Shown one piece after another: positions 10,325-18,078 of a DNA stretch of 39,760 bases (the stretch's first letter is position 1; each line of letters opens with the position of its first letter). The translations under genes and the position numbers were made by a program. The notes beneath the pieces are model-generated. The model saw only the letters and a program-made list of their open reading frames with translations, had not been told where the DNA came from and searched no databases. The stretch is from Terrisporobacter petrolearius (GTDB lineage: Bacteria; Bacillota; Clostridia; Peptostreptococcales; Peptostreptococcaceae): contig NZ_JAHZMO010000030.1 of assembly GCF_020748185.1 (NCBI RefSeq), positions 1 through 39,760 of the forward strand, in the 5' to 3' direction.

Positions 10325-12214
10325 TTATCTTTTAACAATTGCACCCTTCTTACATTTTTCTATACAAGTACCACATTTAATACATACAGAAGTATCTATA
10401 ATATGTTTTTCTTTCTTTTCACCGCTTATTGCATCAACTGGACAGTTTTTAGAACATAATCCACAACCAATACAATCATCAGTAATTACAAAGTCTAACA
10501 TAGAACTACATTTTCCTGCTGGACATTTATGGTCTTTAACGTGAGCTAAATATTCATCATAGAAACAATCCATAGTACTTAATACAGGGTTAGGGGCGCA
10601 TTTTCCTAGACCACATAAAGCAGTATTTTTTACAGTTAATGCTAAATCTTTTAGATCAACTAAGTCTTGCTCGCATCCTTTACCTTCACAGATTTTGTCC
10701 AATAATTCATATAATCTCTTTGTACCTATACGACAAGGAGTACATTTACCACAAGATTCCTCAACAGAGAAGTCTAAGAAGAATCTAGCTATTTCAACCA
10801 TACAGTCAGTTTCATCAAGAACAAGCATACCACCAGAACCCATCATAGAGCCTATAGAAGCTAAAGACTTATAATCTATAGGAGTATCTAAATCTTTAGT
10901 AGAAATACAACCACCAGATGGTCCACCAGTTTGAACAGCTTTAAATTCTTTATCATGTAAAATACCGCCACCTATCTCATAAACGATCTCTCTAAGTGTA
11001 GTACCCATAGGAACTTCAACAAGTCCAACATTGTTTACTTTTCCACCTAATGCAAAAACTTTAGTACCTTTAGAATCTTCTGTACCATAAGAAGTAAACC
11101 AATCAGAACCTTTAGTTATTATAACTGGAACATTACCGAATGTTTCAACATTATTTAAGCAAGTAGGAGCATTCCATAAACCGTGTTTAGAAGAAGAGAA
11201 AGTCTTCATTCTAGGCTCACCACGTTTACCTTCTATAGAGTGCATTAAAGCAGTACCTTCACCGCAAACGAAAGCACCAGCACCATATTTTAATTCAAGT
11301 TTAAAGTTAAATCCGCTACCCATTATGTTTTCACCTAATAGACCAGCTTCTTCAGCTGCAGCTATAGCTATTTTTAGTCTTTCGATAACACGAGGGTACT
11401 CAGCTCTTATGTAGATATATCCTATATCAGAACCAATAGCATATCCACAGATTGCCATAGCTTCCAATACATTATGAGGATCACCTTCTAATAAAGATCT
11501 ATCCATAAAGGCACCTGGGTCACCTTCATCAGCATTACATACAACAAATTTTTTACCGTTAACAGGAGGGTTTTTAGCAGATGCTTCCCATTTTACTCCC
11601 GTAGGGAATCCAGCTCCACCTCTACCTCTAAGTCCTGAAGCTTTCATTTCTGCAACAACTTGTTCAGGAGTCATTTCATTCAAAGCTTTTCCAAGACCTA
11701 AATATCCACCGTTAGCTAAATATTCTTCAAGACGCTCTGGGTGTATAACACCAAGATTTCTTAAAGCTATCTTTTCTTGTTTTTTATAGAAAGACATATC
11801 TTTTTCATTATTAACTCTTAAGTTATCTAATGAAGGCTCTTCAAATAATAATCTTTCAACAACTACATTATTTTTTATATGACTTTCAACAATTTCCTTA
11901 GCATCTTCTGGAGAAAGATGCACATAGAAAACGTTATCAGGATAAACTTTTACTATAGGACCAACAGCACAGAATCCAAAACATCCAGTTAATTCAACTT
12001 TAGCTACATCTTCAAGACCAGCTTTTTTTATTTCATCTTGTAAGGCTTCTAAAACCTTTATACTACCAGAAGAAGCACATCCAGTATCACCACAAACTAA
12101 TATTTCTCTTTTTGTAGGAACACCATCAACGCCGTCTTTTTTTCTTAAATCAAGAAGAGGTTTGTACCCTTCAACAGCAGCTTCTAATTCAGCATAAGAA
12201 TTAATTCTTTTCAT
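10325..12214 (-). CDS. hydB: Hydrogenase flavoprotein subunit (HydB, NuoF-like)
   Basis: This is the FMN- and NAD(H)-binding subunit of a multimeric electron-bifurcating hydrogenase, 629 residues. A thioredoxin-like [2Fe-2S] domain (CGDTGCASSG near 42, CFGFCAVGP near 78) is followed by the NuoF core with the glycine-rich NADH/FMN site (GLRGRGGAGFPTG near 195, KYGAGAYVCGE-like segment near 310) and a [4Fe-4S] motif CGKCTPCRIG (near 485). A C-terminal ferredoxin domain carries two CxxCxxCxxxCP sets (CIGCGLCSKNCPVDA, CIKCGTCIEKC). The fused N-terminal and C-terminal domains are typical of HydB rather than respiratory NuoF. It lies between hydC (12 bases) and hydA. Confidence 0.95.
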   Translation of the reverse strand: MKRINSYAELEAAVEGYKPLLDLRKKDGVDGVPTKREILVCGDTGCASSGSIKVLEALQDEIKKAGLEDVAKVELTGCFGFCAVGPIVKVYPDNVFYVHLSPEDAKEIVESHIKNNVVVERLLFEEPSLDNLRVNNEKDMSFYKKQEKIALRNLGVIHPERLEEYLANGGYLGLGKALNEMTPEQVVAEMKASGLRGRGGAGFPTGVKWEASAKNPPVNGKKFVVCNADEGDPGAFMDRSLLEGDPHNVLEAMAICGYAIGSDIGYIYIRAEYPRVIERLKIAIAAAEEAGLLGENIMGSGFNFKLELKYGAGAFVCGEGTALMHSIEGKRGEPRMKTFSSSKHGLWNAPTCLNNVETFGNVPVIITKGSDWFTSYGTEDSKGTKVFALGGKVNNVGLVEVPMGTTLREIVYEIGGGILHDKEFKAVQTGGPSGGCISTKDLDTPIDYKSLASIGSMMGSGGMLVLDETDCMVEIARFFLDFSVEESCGKCTPCRIGTKRLYELLDKICEGKGCEQDLVDLKDLALTVKNTALCGLGKCAPNPVLSTMDCFYDEYLAHVKDHKCPAGKCSSMLDFVITDDCIGCGLCSKNCPVDAISGEKKEKHIIDTSVCIKCGTCIEKCKKGAIVKR

Positions 12215-12226
12215 GTATTATCCCCC

Positions 12227-12727
12227 CTAACAGCTCATTTCTACTTCTTTATAGTCGTTTATTATACCTGTAACATCATCAGGTGTAACTCGGCTATATA
12301 CTCTACCATCAACAACAACAACAGGAGCAAGTCCACAAGCACCTACACATCTTAAACACTCAATAGTGAATTTAAGATCAGGAGTAGTTTCTCCAGATTT
12401 AATTCCCAATTGTTTTTCGAATTCTTCAAGAACAGCGTTTGCCCCTTTAACGAAACAAGCAGTTCCTAAGCATACATTAATTTTGTGTTCTCCAACTGGA
12501 GTAGTAGAGAAATAAGAATAGAAGCTAACAACGCCGTATACTTTGGCAGGAGAAAGATTTAATTTTCCTGCTATATAAAGTTGAACCTCTTTTGGTAGAT
12601 AGCCAAATATACCTTGAGCTTCTTTAAGTACATATATTAATGCACTCTCATCAGCCTCAGGAAGAGCAGCGATTAAGCTATCTAATTCATCAAATAATTT
12701 TTTGTTTTGTGAAACAAAATTGCACAT
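12227..12727 (-). CDS. hydC: Hydrogenase [2Fe-2S] subunit (HydC, NuoE-like)
   Basis: This is the small thioredoxin-like [2Fe-2S] subunit, 166 residues, which passes electrons between the HydB flavin and the rest of the complex. Ligands are visible as CLGTAC (near 85) and CLRCVGACG (near 124). The N-terminal helical part (LPEADESALIYVLKEAQ...GYLPKEVQ) is as in NuoE. An ATG at 12727 follows AGGGGG. It is the first gene of the operon and faces an 838-base AT-rich gap that should hold the promoter and, possibly, Rex sites. Confidence 0.95.
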   Translation of the reverse strand: MCNFVSQNKKLFDELDSLIAALPEADESALIYVLKEAQGIFGYLPKEVQLYIAGKLNLSPAKVYGVVSFYSYFSTTPVGEHKINVCLGTACFVKGANAVLEEFEKQLGIKSGETTPDLKFTIECLRCVGACGLAPVVVVDGRVYSRVTPDDVTGIINDYKEVEMSC

Positions 12728-12850
12728 GCAAATTCCCCCTTTTCATTTTGAAGTTAGTCATAGTAAATAATTAACAGCAAAAACTTAAAATACATTCTAT
12801 AAATTTTAAGAGGATGTATTTATAAAATTAGCTAACTAAAAATTTATAGA

Positions 12851-12864
12851 GTTAAAAATTTAAC
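12851..12864. promoter_or_regulatory. Candidate Rex operator near hydC
   Basis: GTTAA-AAAT-TTAAC is a perfect inverted repeat that matches the core of the Rex consensus TTGTTAA-N4-TTAACAA, though three of the four outermost bases differ. Rex senses NADH/NAD+ and represses fermentation and hydrogenase genes in many Clostridia. It lies 124 bases upstream of hydC. Chance matches are likely in such AT-rich DNA. Confidence 0.35.
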
Positions 12865-13214
12865 ATTTAAAAATTTCTATAAAAATATATAAAAAATACT
12901 AATATAGAAAAATTTGTAATTCTACTTTATATTATAGTATAAGGATATGTTAAAAAGCTAATAAAAAATTATAATTCAAATATAGAATAATTATAAAAAA
13001 ATCAAGGAATTTAGAATTTCTTTTAATAAAGTAAGGAAAATACTAAAAAATTAATCATTAAATTAAAAAAATTAAGTAGAGTATGATAAATAAATTAAAT
13101 ATTAAAGAATAATTTAAATATTCTGAAAAAATAAAATGAATATAATAATAACAGATTATCCAAAGTAATAAATTATTTATTTTTGTTATAAATGGATAAA
13201 TTAATTGCAAAATA

Positions 13215-13232
13215 ATGTTAAATAAATAACAA
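13215..13232. promoter_or_regulatory. Second candidate Rex operator, distal
   Basis: ATGTTAA-ATAA-ATAACAA matches 12 of 14 defined positions of TTGTTAA-N4-TTAACAA. It is about 490 bases upstream of hydC, far for simple repression. Confidence 0.25.
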
Positions 13233-13500
13233 GATATAACAACCTAATATATTTAAAACATTATAAATGGAAACAGTGAAAATAAAAATAAATGTCGAAA
13301 ATTACAAAAACAAGTAATGAAATATATGAAAATATAGATTTTAATAAATAAAAACTGACAAAAGAACTCAAATGATGAAAGCAAGTAGTTATATATATAT
13401 GTATATAATGTTAATAAATTGATTATTCCTTAATTTAAAAATTTTTTTATAATGTGGTCAATGGATGTAAGAATGGCTTCTATTTAAAGTAGTTGAAATT

Positions 13501-13538
13501 AAAAAAAGATAGATGTAATAAAAATTACATCTATCTTT
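13501..13538 (-). terminator. Terminator of fba
   Basis: A 15-bp perfect stem (13505-13519 with 13524-13538) has a run of seven A on the plus strand at its left end, which is a T-tract for leftward transcription. It lies 27 bases beyond the fba stop. Confidence 0.85.
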
Positions 13539-13565
13539 GAGGAATTTTAAATTAAACTATTAAAA

Positions 13566-14429
13566 TTATGCTTGGTTTACAGAACCGAATAGTTCCATTT
13601 TTTCTTTAACGCATGCTTTTATAGCATCAACACCTGGAGCTAATAATTTACGAGGATCAAATCCTTTACCTTGTAAATCTTTTCCTTCTTCTATATATTT
13701 ACGAGTAGCTTCAGCAAATACAACTTGACACTCAGTATTAACATTTATTTTAGCAACGCCTAAAGATATAGCTTCTTTTATCATTTCTTCTGGTATTCCA
13801 CTTCCACCGTGTAATACTAAAGGCATAGAACCTGTAGCTTGGTTTATTTTTCCTAAAACTTCGAAGTTTAATCCAGTCCAGTTTTCAGGATATTTACCAT
13901 GAATATTTCCTATACCAGCAGCAAGGAAATCTATTCCTAATTCAGATATAGCTTTGCATTCTTGTGGATCAGCAACTTCACCAGCACCAACAACACCGTC
14001 TTCTTCTCCACCTATAGAACCTACTTCAGCTTCTACAGATATGCCTTTTGAATGAGCTATTTCAACTAATTCTTTAGTTTTAGCTACGTTTTCCTCAAAT
14101 GGATAATGAGAACCATCGAACATTACAGAAGAGAATCCTGCTTCTATAGTTTGTTTAGCTCCTTCATAAGAACCGTGGTCTAAGTGTAGAGCAACTGGAA
14201 CTGTTATGTTTAATCCTTTTATTAAACCATTTACCATTCCAACTATTGTATCGTATCCACCCATGTATTTTCCAGCACCTTCAGATACTCCTAAAATAAC
14301 TGGTGAATTATTTTCTTGTGCAGTTAATAATATTGCTTTTGTCCATTCTAAGTTATTTATATTGAATTGACCTACTGCGTATTTTCCTTCTCTTGCTTTA
14401 ACTAGCATTTCTCTTGCAGAAACTAACAT
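13566..14429 (-). CDS. fba: Class II fructose-bisphosphate aldolase
   Basis: This enzyme cleaves fructose 1,6-bisphosphate to dihydroxyacetone phosphate and glyceraldehyde 3-phosphate in glycolysis and uses a divalent metal (usually Zn). It has 287 residues, a little shorter than many clostridial homologues (about 307). Visible are the catalytic/metal segment LHLDHG (Asp84, His85), the metal-binding EAEVGSIGGEEDG (near 130-142), His in NIHGKYP (near 180), LHGGSGIP (near 208), and the phosphate/substrate segment KINVNTE (near 229). The start ATG at 14429 follows a GGAGG site. It is monocistronic, with its own terminator. Confidence 0.96.
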   Translation of the reverse strand: MLVSAREMLVKAREGKYAVGQFNINNLEWTKAILLTAQENNSPVILGVSEGAGKYMGGYDTIVGMVNGLIKGLNITVPVALHLDHGSYEGAKQTIEAGFSSVMFDGSHYPFEENVAKTKELVEIAHSKGISVEAEVGSIGGEEDGVVGAGEVADPQECKAISELGIDFLAAGIGNIHGKYPENWTGLNFEVLGKINQATGSMPLVLHGGSGIPEEMIKEAISLGVAKINVNTECQVVFAEATRKYIEEGKDLQGKGFDPRKLLAPGVDAIKACVKEKMELFGSVNQA

Positions 14430-14627
14430 ATTTAAACCTCCAAATTTTAATTAAGTTTAAAATTTATAAAACCTACCCATCATTTATATTATATAACTAA
14501 AACAAAAAAGAGTATAGACCCAATTATAATAAGCAAAAATTTCAATTATAATATATAATAGTGATTATGCTATTTAATATGGAAATAAATTATTTAAATA
14601 AAAATACTTCTTAAGGAGGTAAGCAAA

Positions 14628-15350
14628 GTGGCGAAAAAATTAAGAATAGATAAAATTCTTTCTAACGTAGGATATGGAAGTAGAGCAGAAATAAAAGTTT
14701 ATTGTAAAAAAGAACTAGTCAAGGTAAATGATAAAGTAATATCAAATCCTGGGACACAAGTTGATACTGATACTGATAAAATAGAATTTAATAATGAATT
14801 AGTAAGATATAGAGAATTTGTTTATATAATGATGAACAAACCAGATGGATATTTATCAGCAACTTTTGATAAAAGAGATCCAATAGTTTTAGATTTAATA
14901 GACTCATCTTATCTGGCATTTGAACCTTTTCCTGTTGGAAGATTGGACAAGGATACAGAGGGACTTTTGGTTTTAACTAATGATGGTAAATTGGCTCATA
15001 GAGTATTATCACCTAAAAAGCATGTACCAAAGACTTATTATGCAAAAATTGATGGTGTAGTAACAGAAAAAGATGTAAAGGCTTTTGAAGAAGGTGTAAC
15101 TTTAGATGATGGGTATGAAACTATGCCTTCTCAGCTTAAAATTCTAGAAAGTGGAGAAACATCTGAAATAGAACTTACTATACATGAAGGTAAATTTCAC
15201 CAAGTAAAAAGAATGTTTGAGAGTGTGGGCAAAAAAGTAGTATACTTGAAAAGACTGTCTATGGGCAAATTAAAACTAGATGAAACATTAAGTCTAGGTG
15301 AATATAGAGAATTAACTGATGAAGAAGTTAAATTAATAGAAGAAAGATAA
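14628..15350 (+). CDS. RsuA/RluB-family rRNA pseudouridine synthase
   Basis: This enzyme isomerises a specific uridine to pseudouridine in ribosomal RNA. At 240 residues it has an N-terminal S4 RNA-binding domain (RIDKILSNVGYGSRAEIK, first ~60) and a catalytic domain with the family signature GRLDKDTEGLLVLTNDG (about 105-121), whose Asp is the catalytic nucleophile. MMNKPDG and KTYYAKI are also typical. Overall it looks closer to RsuA (16S U516) than to RluB, but the target cannot be proven here. The start is GTG at 14628 behind a strong AAGGAGG. The next rRNA modification gene begins 19 bases downstream, probably in one operon. Confidence 0.9.
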   Translation: MAKKLRIDKILSNVGYGSRAEIKVYCKKELVKVNDKVISNPGTQVDTDTDKIEFNNELVRYREFVYIMMNKPDGYLSATFDKRDPIVLDLIDSSYLAFEPFPVGRLDKDTEGLLVLTNDGKLAHRVLSPKKHVPKTYYAKIDGVVTEKDVKAFEEGVTLDDGYETMPSQLKILESGETSEIELTIHEGKFHQVKRMFESVGKKVVYLKRLSMGKLKLDETLSLGEYRELTDEEVKLIEER

Positions 15351-15369
15351 AAGAGCGGAGGAAATTATA

Positions 15370-16722
15370 GTGAAGAGAAAAGACATAATTGAATTTGAAG
15401 TAGGTTCTATGGAATTTGGAGGAGAGTCTTCAACTTTAATAGGAAAAAGAAAAGTAAAAATGAAGGGCGGAATTACTGGTCAAAAAGTAAAGGCTGTTGT
15501 TAAAAAAGCAAGGAGTGAAAAAGCTGAAGTAAAATTACTTGAAGTAATAGAAAATTCACCAATAGAAACTTCACCAGTATGTGACCATTTTGGTGCATGT
15601 GGAGGTTGTTCCATATTATCAGTACCTTATGAAAAACAATTAGAAATAAAAGGCGAACAAGTTCTAAATTTATTTGAAGAACAAGGAATAGAAGAATTTG
15701 AATTTTTAGGAATAGAAGGAAGTCCAGTTGAAAGATTATACAGAAATAAAATGGAGTATACTTTTGGAGATGAAGTAAAAGGTGGACCTCTTACTTTAGG
15801 AATGCACAAAAAAGGAAGACATTTAGATATTATAACTGTTGATGATTGTAGATTAGTAGATGAAGATTTTATAAAAGTATTAACTTCTACAGTTGAATAT
15901 TTTGCAGAAAAGAATCTTCCTTATTATAGAATAAATTCTCACCAAGGTTATTTAAGAAACTTAGTAGTTAGAAAAGGTGTTAACACAAATGAATTAATGG
16001 TTAATATAGTAACTACAACGCAAGAAGATTTTGACATGACTGAGTATAAAGATATGATATTAAATCTTGGTACAAAATCAGAAGTAGTAAGTATATTACA
16101 CACTATAAATGATGGTCTTGCTGATGCAGTTAATTGTGATGAGTTAAGAGTTTTACATGGAAGAGACTATATAGAAGAAGTAGTTTTAGGGCTTAGATTT
16201 AAAATATCTCCATTCTCATTCTTCCAAACAAATACTAAAGGTGCTGAAAAATTATACAGTATAGCCAGAGAATTTGTGGGAGATCATGAAGGAAAAGTAT
16301 TATTTGATTTATACAGTGGAACTGGAACTATAGGGCAAGTTATGGCAAGTGCTGCGAAACAAGTTTATGGTATAGAAATAATAGAAGAAGCTGTTGTTGC
16401 AGCTAACGAAAACACTAAATTAAATGGGCTTAATAACTGTGAATTTATAGCTGGAGATGTGGCTAAAGTTGTTAAGACTCTATCTGAAAAGCCAGATTTA
16501 ATAATAGTTGATCCACCAAGACCTGGTGTTCACAAAGATGCTATAAGAGATATTTCTGGATTTGGTGCTAATGAGATAGTTTATATTTCATGTAATCCTA
16601 AGACTTTAGTTTTAGATATAAAAGGATTCGAATCTTATGGATATAAGGTTGAGAAAGTTAAGTGTATGGACATGTTCCCAAATACACCACACGTTGAAGT
16701 CGTAACACTGCTTACTAAGTAA
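15370..16722 (+). CDS. rlmD: 23S rRNA (uracil-5-)-methyltransferase, RlmD/RumA type
   Basis: This SAM-dependent enzyme methylates carbon 5 of a 23S rRNA uridine (U1939-type). At 450 residues it has an N-terminal TRAM-like domain, an iron-sulfur motif CDHFGACGGC (near 72) with a further Cys later, the SAM-binding motif FDLYSGTGTIG (near 312), the DPPRPGV motif (near 378), and the catalytic nucleophile in SCNPKTL (near 400). The start is GTG at 15370 after GGAGG. The family also includes RlmCD, which methylates two sites in Gram-positives, so the exact specificity is open. It is the last gene of the core block. Confidence 0.92.
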   Translation: MKRKDIIEFEVGSMEFGGESSTLIGKRKVKMKGGITGQKVKAVVKKARSEKAEVKLLEVIENSPIETSPVCDHFGACGGCSILSVPYEKQLEIKGEQVLNLFEEQGIEEFEFLGIEGSPVERLYRNKMEYTFGDEVKGGPLTLGMHKKGRHLDIITVDDCRLVDEDFIKVLTSTVEYFAEKNLPYYRINSHQGYLRNLVVRKGVNTNELMVNIVTTTQEDFDMTEYKDMILNLGTKSEVVSILHTINDGLADAVNCDELRVLHGRDYIEEVVLGLRFKISPFSFFQTNTKGAEKLYSIAREFVGDHEGKVLFDLYSGTGTIGQVMASAAKQVYGIEIIEEAVVAANENTKLNGLNNCEFIAGDVAKVVKTLSEKPDLIIVDPPRPGVHKDAIRDISGFGANEIVYISCNPKTLVLDIKGFESYGYKVEKVKCMDMFPNTPHVEVVTLLTK

Positions 16723-16791
16723 GCAGATGTACGTCTCATGTCAGGAATGTCCAAGAAGACGAGCAGAGCGAAGTGTGATTGGGAACATCCT
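16723..16791 (+). other. Non-coding stretch after rlmD
   Basis: About 70 bases of higher GC than the surroundings (AGACGAGCAGAGCGAAGTG...) lead into the dispersed repeat. I see no convincing gene or clear terminator. It may be decayed downstream coding sequence. Confidence 0.3.
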
Positions 16792-16971
16792 ACGATGGAG
16801 AGTATAATTCTGATGACGTATTGTGGTTCAGAGGAGAAATTAATAGGATTTGACCACAACATATAGTGGTTTGAGGGCGAAATTCGGGTCAAAAATTGGC
16901 TAAAAAAAACACCGATTTTTGACCCTTTTAAATAGGGCATTTGACAGATGATATTGGATAATTGGAATGAT
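16792..16971 (+). repeat. Dispersed structured repeat, copy A (right part only)
   Basis: It shares two long identical blocks with copy B at 29487 (33 bases from 16798, and 27 bases covering GGATTTGACCACAACATATAG). Further similarity runs to about 16971, roughly 175 bases in the same orientation. It contains a stem TTGTGGTTCA / TGACCACAA and a strong hairpin GGGTCAAAAAT (16886-16896) with ATTTTTGACCC (16915-16925). The left arm of hairpin 1, present in copy B, is missing. There is no coding potential. Confidence 0.8.
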
Positions 16972-17057
16972 GACAACGGATATGTAACATTAGATACTTT
17001 AATTATTCTTTTATAAAAAGATTGAGTTAATGGATGATATTTATGTCATTGATCATC

Positions 17058-18002
17058 TCATTTAGATTTAATATCATATAGATTATACATACACATAATT
17101 TCTCTTTTTAAACTATCGACTAACTCCGAAGGTTGAATTACCTTTGCATTTGTTCCAAGCTTTAAGAGGAGTTTTGTATAAAAAGGAATTTCATTTGAAT
17201 CAATTGTCTTTTTAAGTGTGTAGTAATTATTATCAATATACTCTAGATCGTTTTGCAAAAAATAGATGTCTTTACATTCTAAATAGGCAATTCTATTTAA
17301 TTTTACATGTAAATCAATTGGATTGTTAATTGGATAGTTTGATAACCATTCTTTTAAAGACATGAGATTTTCAAAAGTATCCATACTTTTTTCAAAGTCT
17401 ATTATTCTATCTACACGATATAATCTGTATTCCATTAAGTCTATATCAAGAGCAGGAGAATACCATTTGCCATCATATGCATAAATTCCTAGTGGAACAA
17501 TCTTCTTATGTGTCTTTGATTTGGGGGAGTTATATTGCATCAATACTATATTCTTATTTATAGCAGCAGCTATTATCTCTTTTAAAAAAGGTGTATCATG
17601 TTTAAATCCATATTCATTAATTTGAAGTGTATTATCTAATTCTTTAAATTCATTTAAAGTATCTTTAGGCAAAAGTGAGTATATTTTTTCTTTAACTGAG
17701 CTAATGCTTAAATTAAAAGGTAAATTATTATAATTGCCAAGATAGTTAAAAGAGAAAAGAATTGCAAATATCTCATCTTTTGAAAAAAGTATAGGGGGAT
17801 ATACTTGATTATCTAGTACTTTATAACCTCCATTTCTGCCTTGCTTTGAGTATATAGGTATGCCCATATCTGAAAGATCAGTTATATATCTGTGAGCAGT
17901 TCTTACGGATATATTAAACTCATTTGCAACTTCTCTTGCTGTAAATTCTTTTTTTGAATTCACAAACCAAATTAAATCGAACAATATTGTAGTCTTATTC
18001 AT
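17058..18002 (-). CDS. HTH/WYL-domain transcriptional regulator
   Basis: A 314-residue DNA-binding regulator of the YafY/DeoR-like WYL class. The N-terminal winged helix-turn-helix (FTAREVANEFNISVRTAHRYITDLSDMGIPIYS, residues ~18-52) is followed by a WYL ligand-binding domain (about 140-215, VLMQYNS...GKWYSPALDID...YRLYRVDRI) and a C-terminal WCX-like region. WYL domains can sense nucleic acid or small ligands. It is divergent from the UvrA-like gene at 18079 with only 76 bases between. A perfect inverted repeat lies in that gap, so it probably controls both genes. The inducer cannot be told. Confidence 0.85.
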   Translation of the reverse strand: MNKTTILFDLIWFVNSKKEFTAREVANEFNISVRTAHRYITDLSDMGIPIYSKQGRNGGYKVLDNQVYPPILFSKDEIFAILFSFNYLGNYNNLPFNLSISSVKEKIYSLLPKDTLNEFKELDNTLQINEYGFKHDTPFLKEIIAAAINKNIVLMQYNSPKSKTHKKIVPLGIYAYDGKWYSPALDIDLMEYRLYRVDRIIDFEKSMDTFENLMSLKEWLSNYPINNPIDLHVKLNRIAYLECKDIYFLQNDLEYIDNNYYTLKKTIDSNEIPFYTKLLLKLGTNAKVIQPSELVDSLKREIMCMYNLYDIKSK

Positions 18003-18017
18003 ATTTCCTCCTTAAAG

Positions 18018-18032
18018 TGACAATTAGTGTCA
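18018..18032. promoter_or_regulatory. Candidate operator in the WYL / UvrA-like divergent promoter
   Basis: TGACA-ATTAG-TGTCA is a perfect inverted repeat in the 76-base gap between divergent genes, next to a TATACT -10-like element (18044-18049) for the rightward gene. It is the most likely binding site of the WYL regulator. Confidence 0.5.
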
Positions 18033-18078
18033 TGTTTACATTATATACTTATTTTATTAAAAGTTTAAGGGGGATGTT

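Larger units (their letters stand above)
12728..13500. other. Long AT-rich intergenic region upstream of hydC
   Basis: More than 770 bases of extremely AT-rich DNA with stops in all frames and no recognisable gene. It contains a 10-bp imperfect hairpin (AATACATTCT with AGGATGTATT, about 12790-12822), which would lie in the hydC 5' UTR, and two sites resembling Rex operators, listed separately. Otherwise I see nothing that can be named. Confidence 0.6.

Noticed and set aside
16635..16976. Leftward 113-codon frame over the end of rlmD and repeat copy A
   Set aside because: Half lies opposite rlmD; the repeat part differs in copy B, where the frame is not kept.
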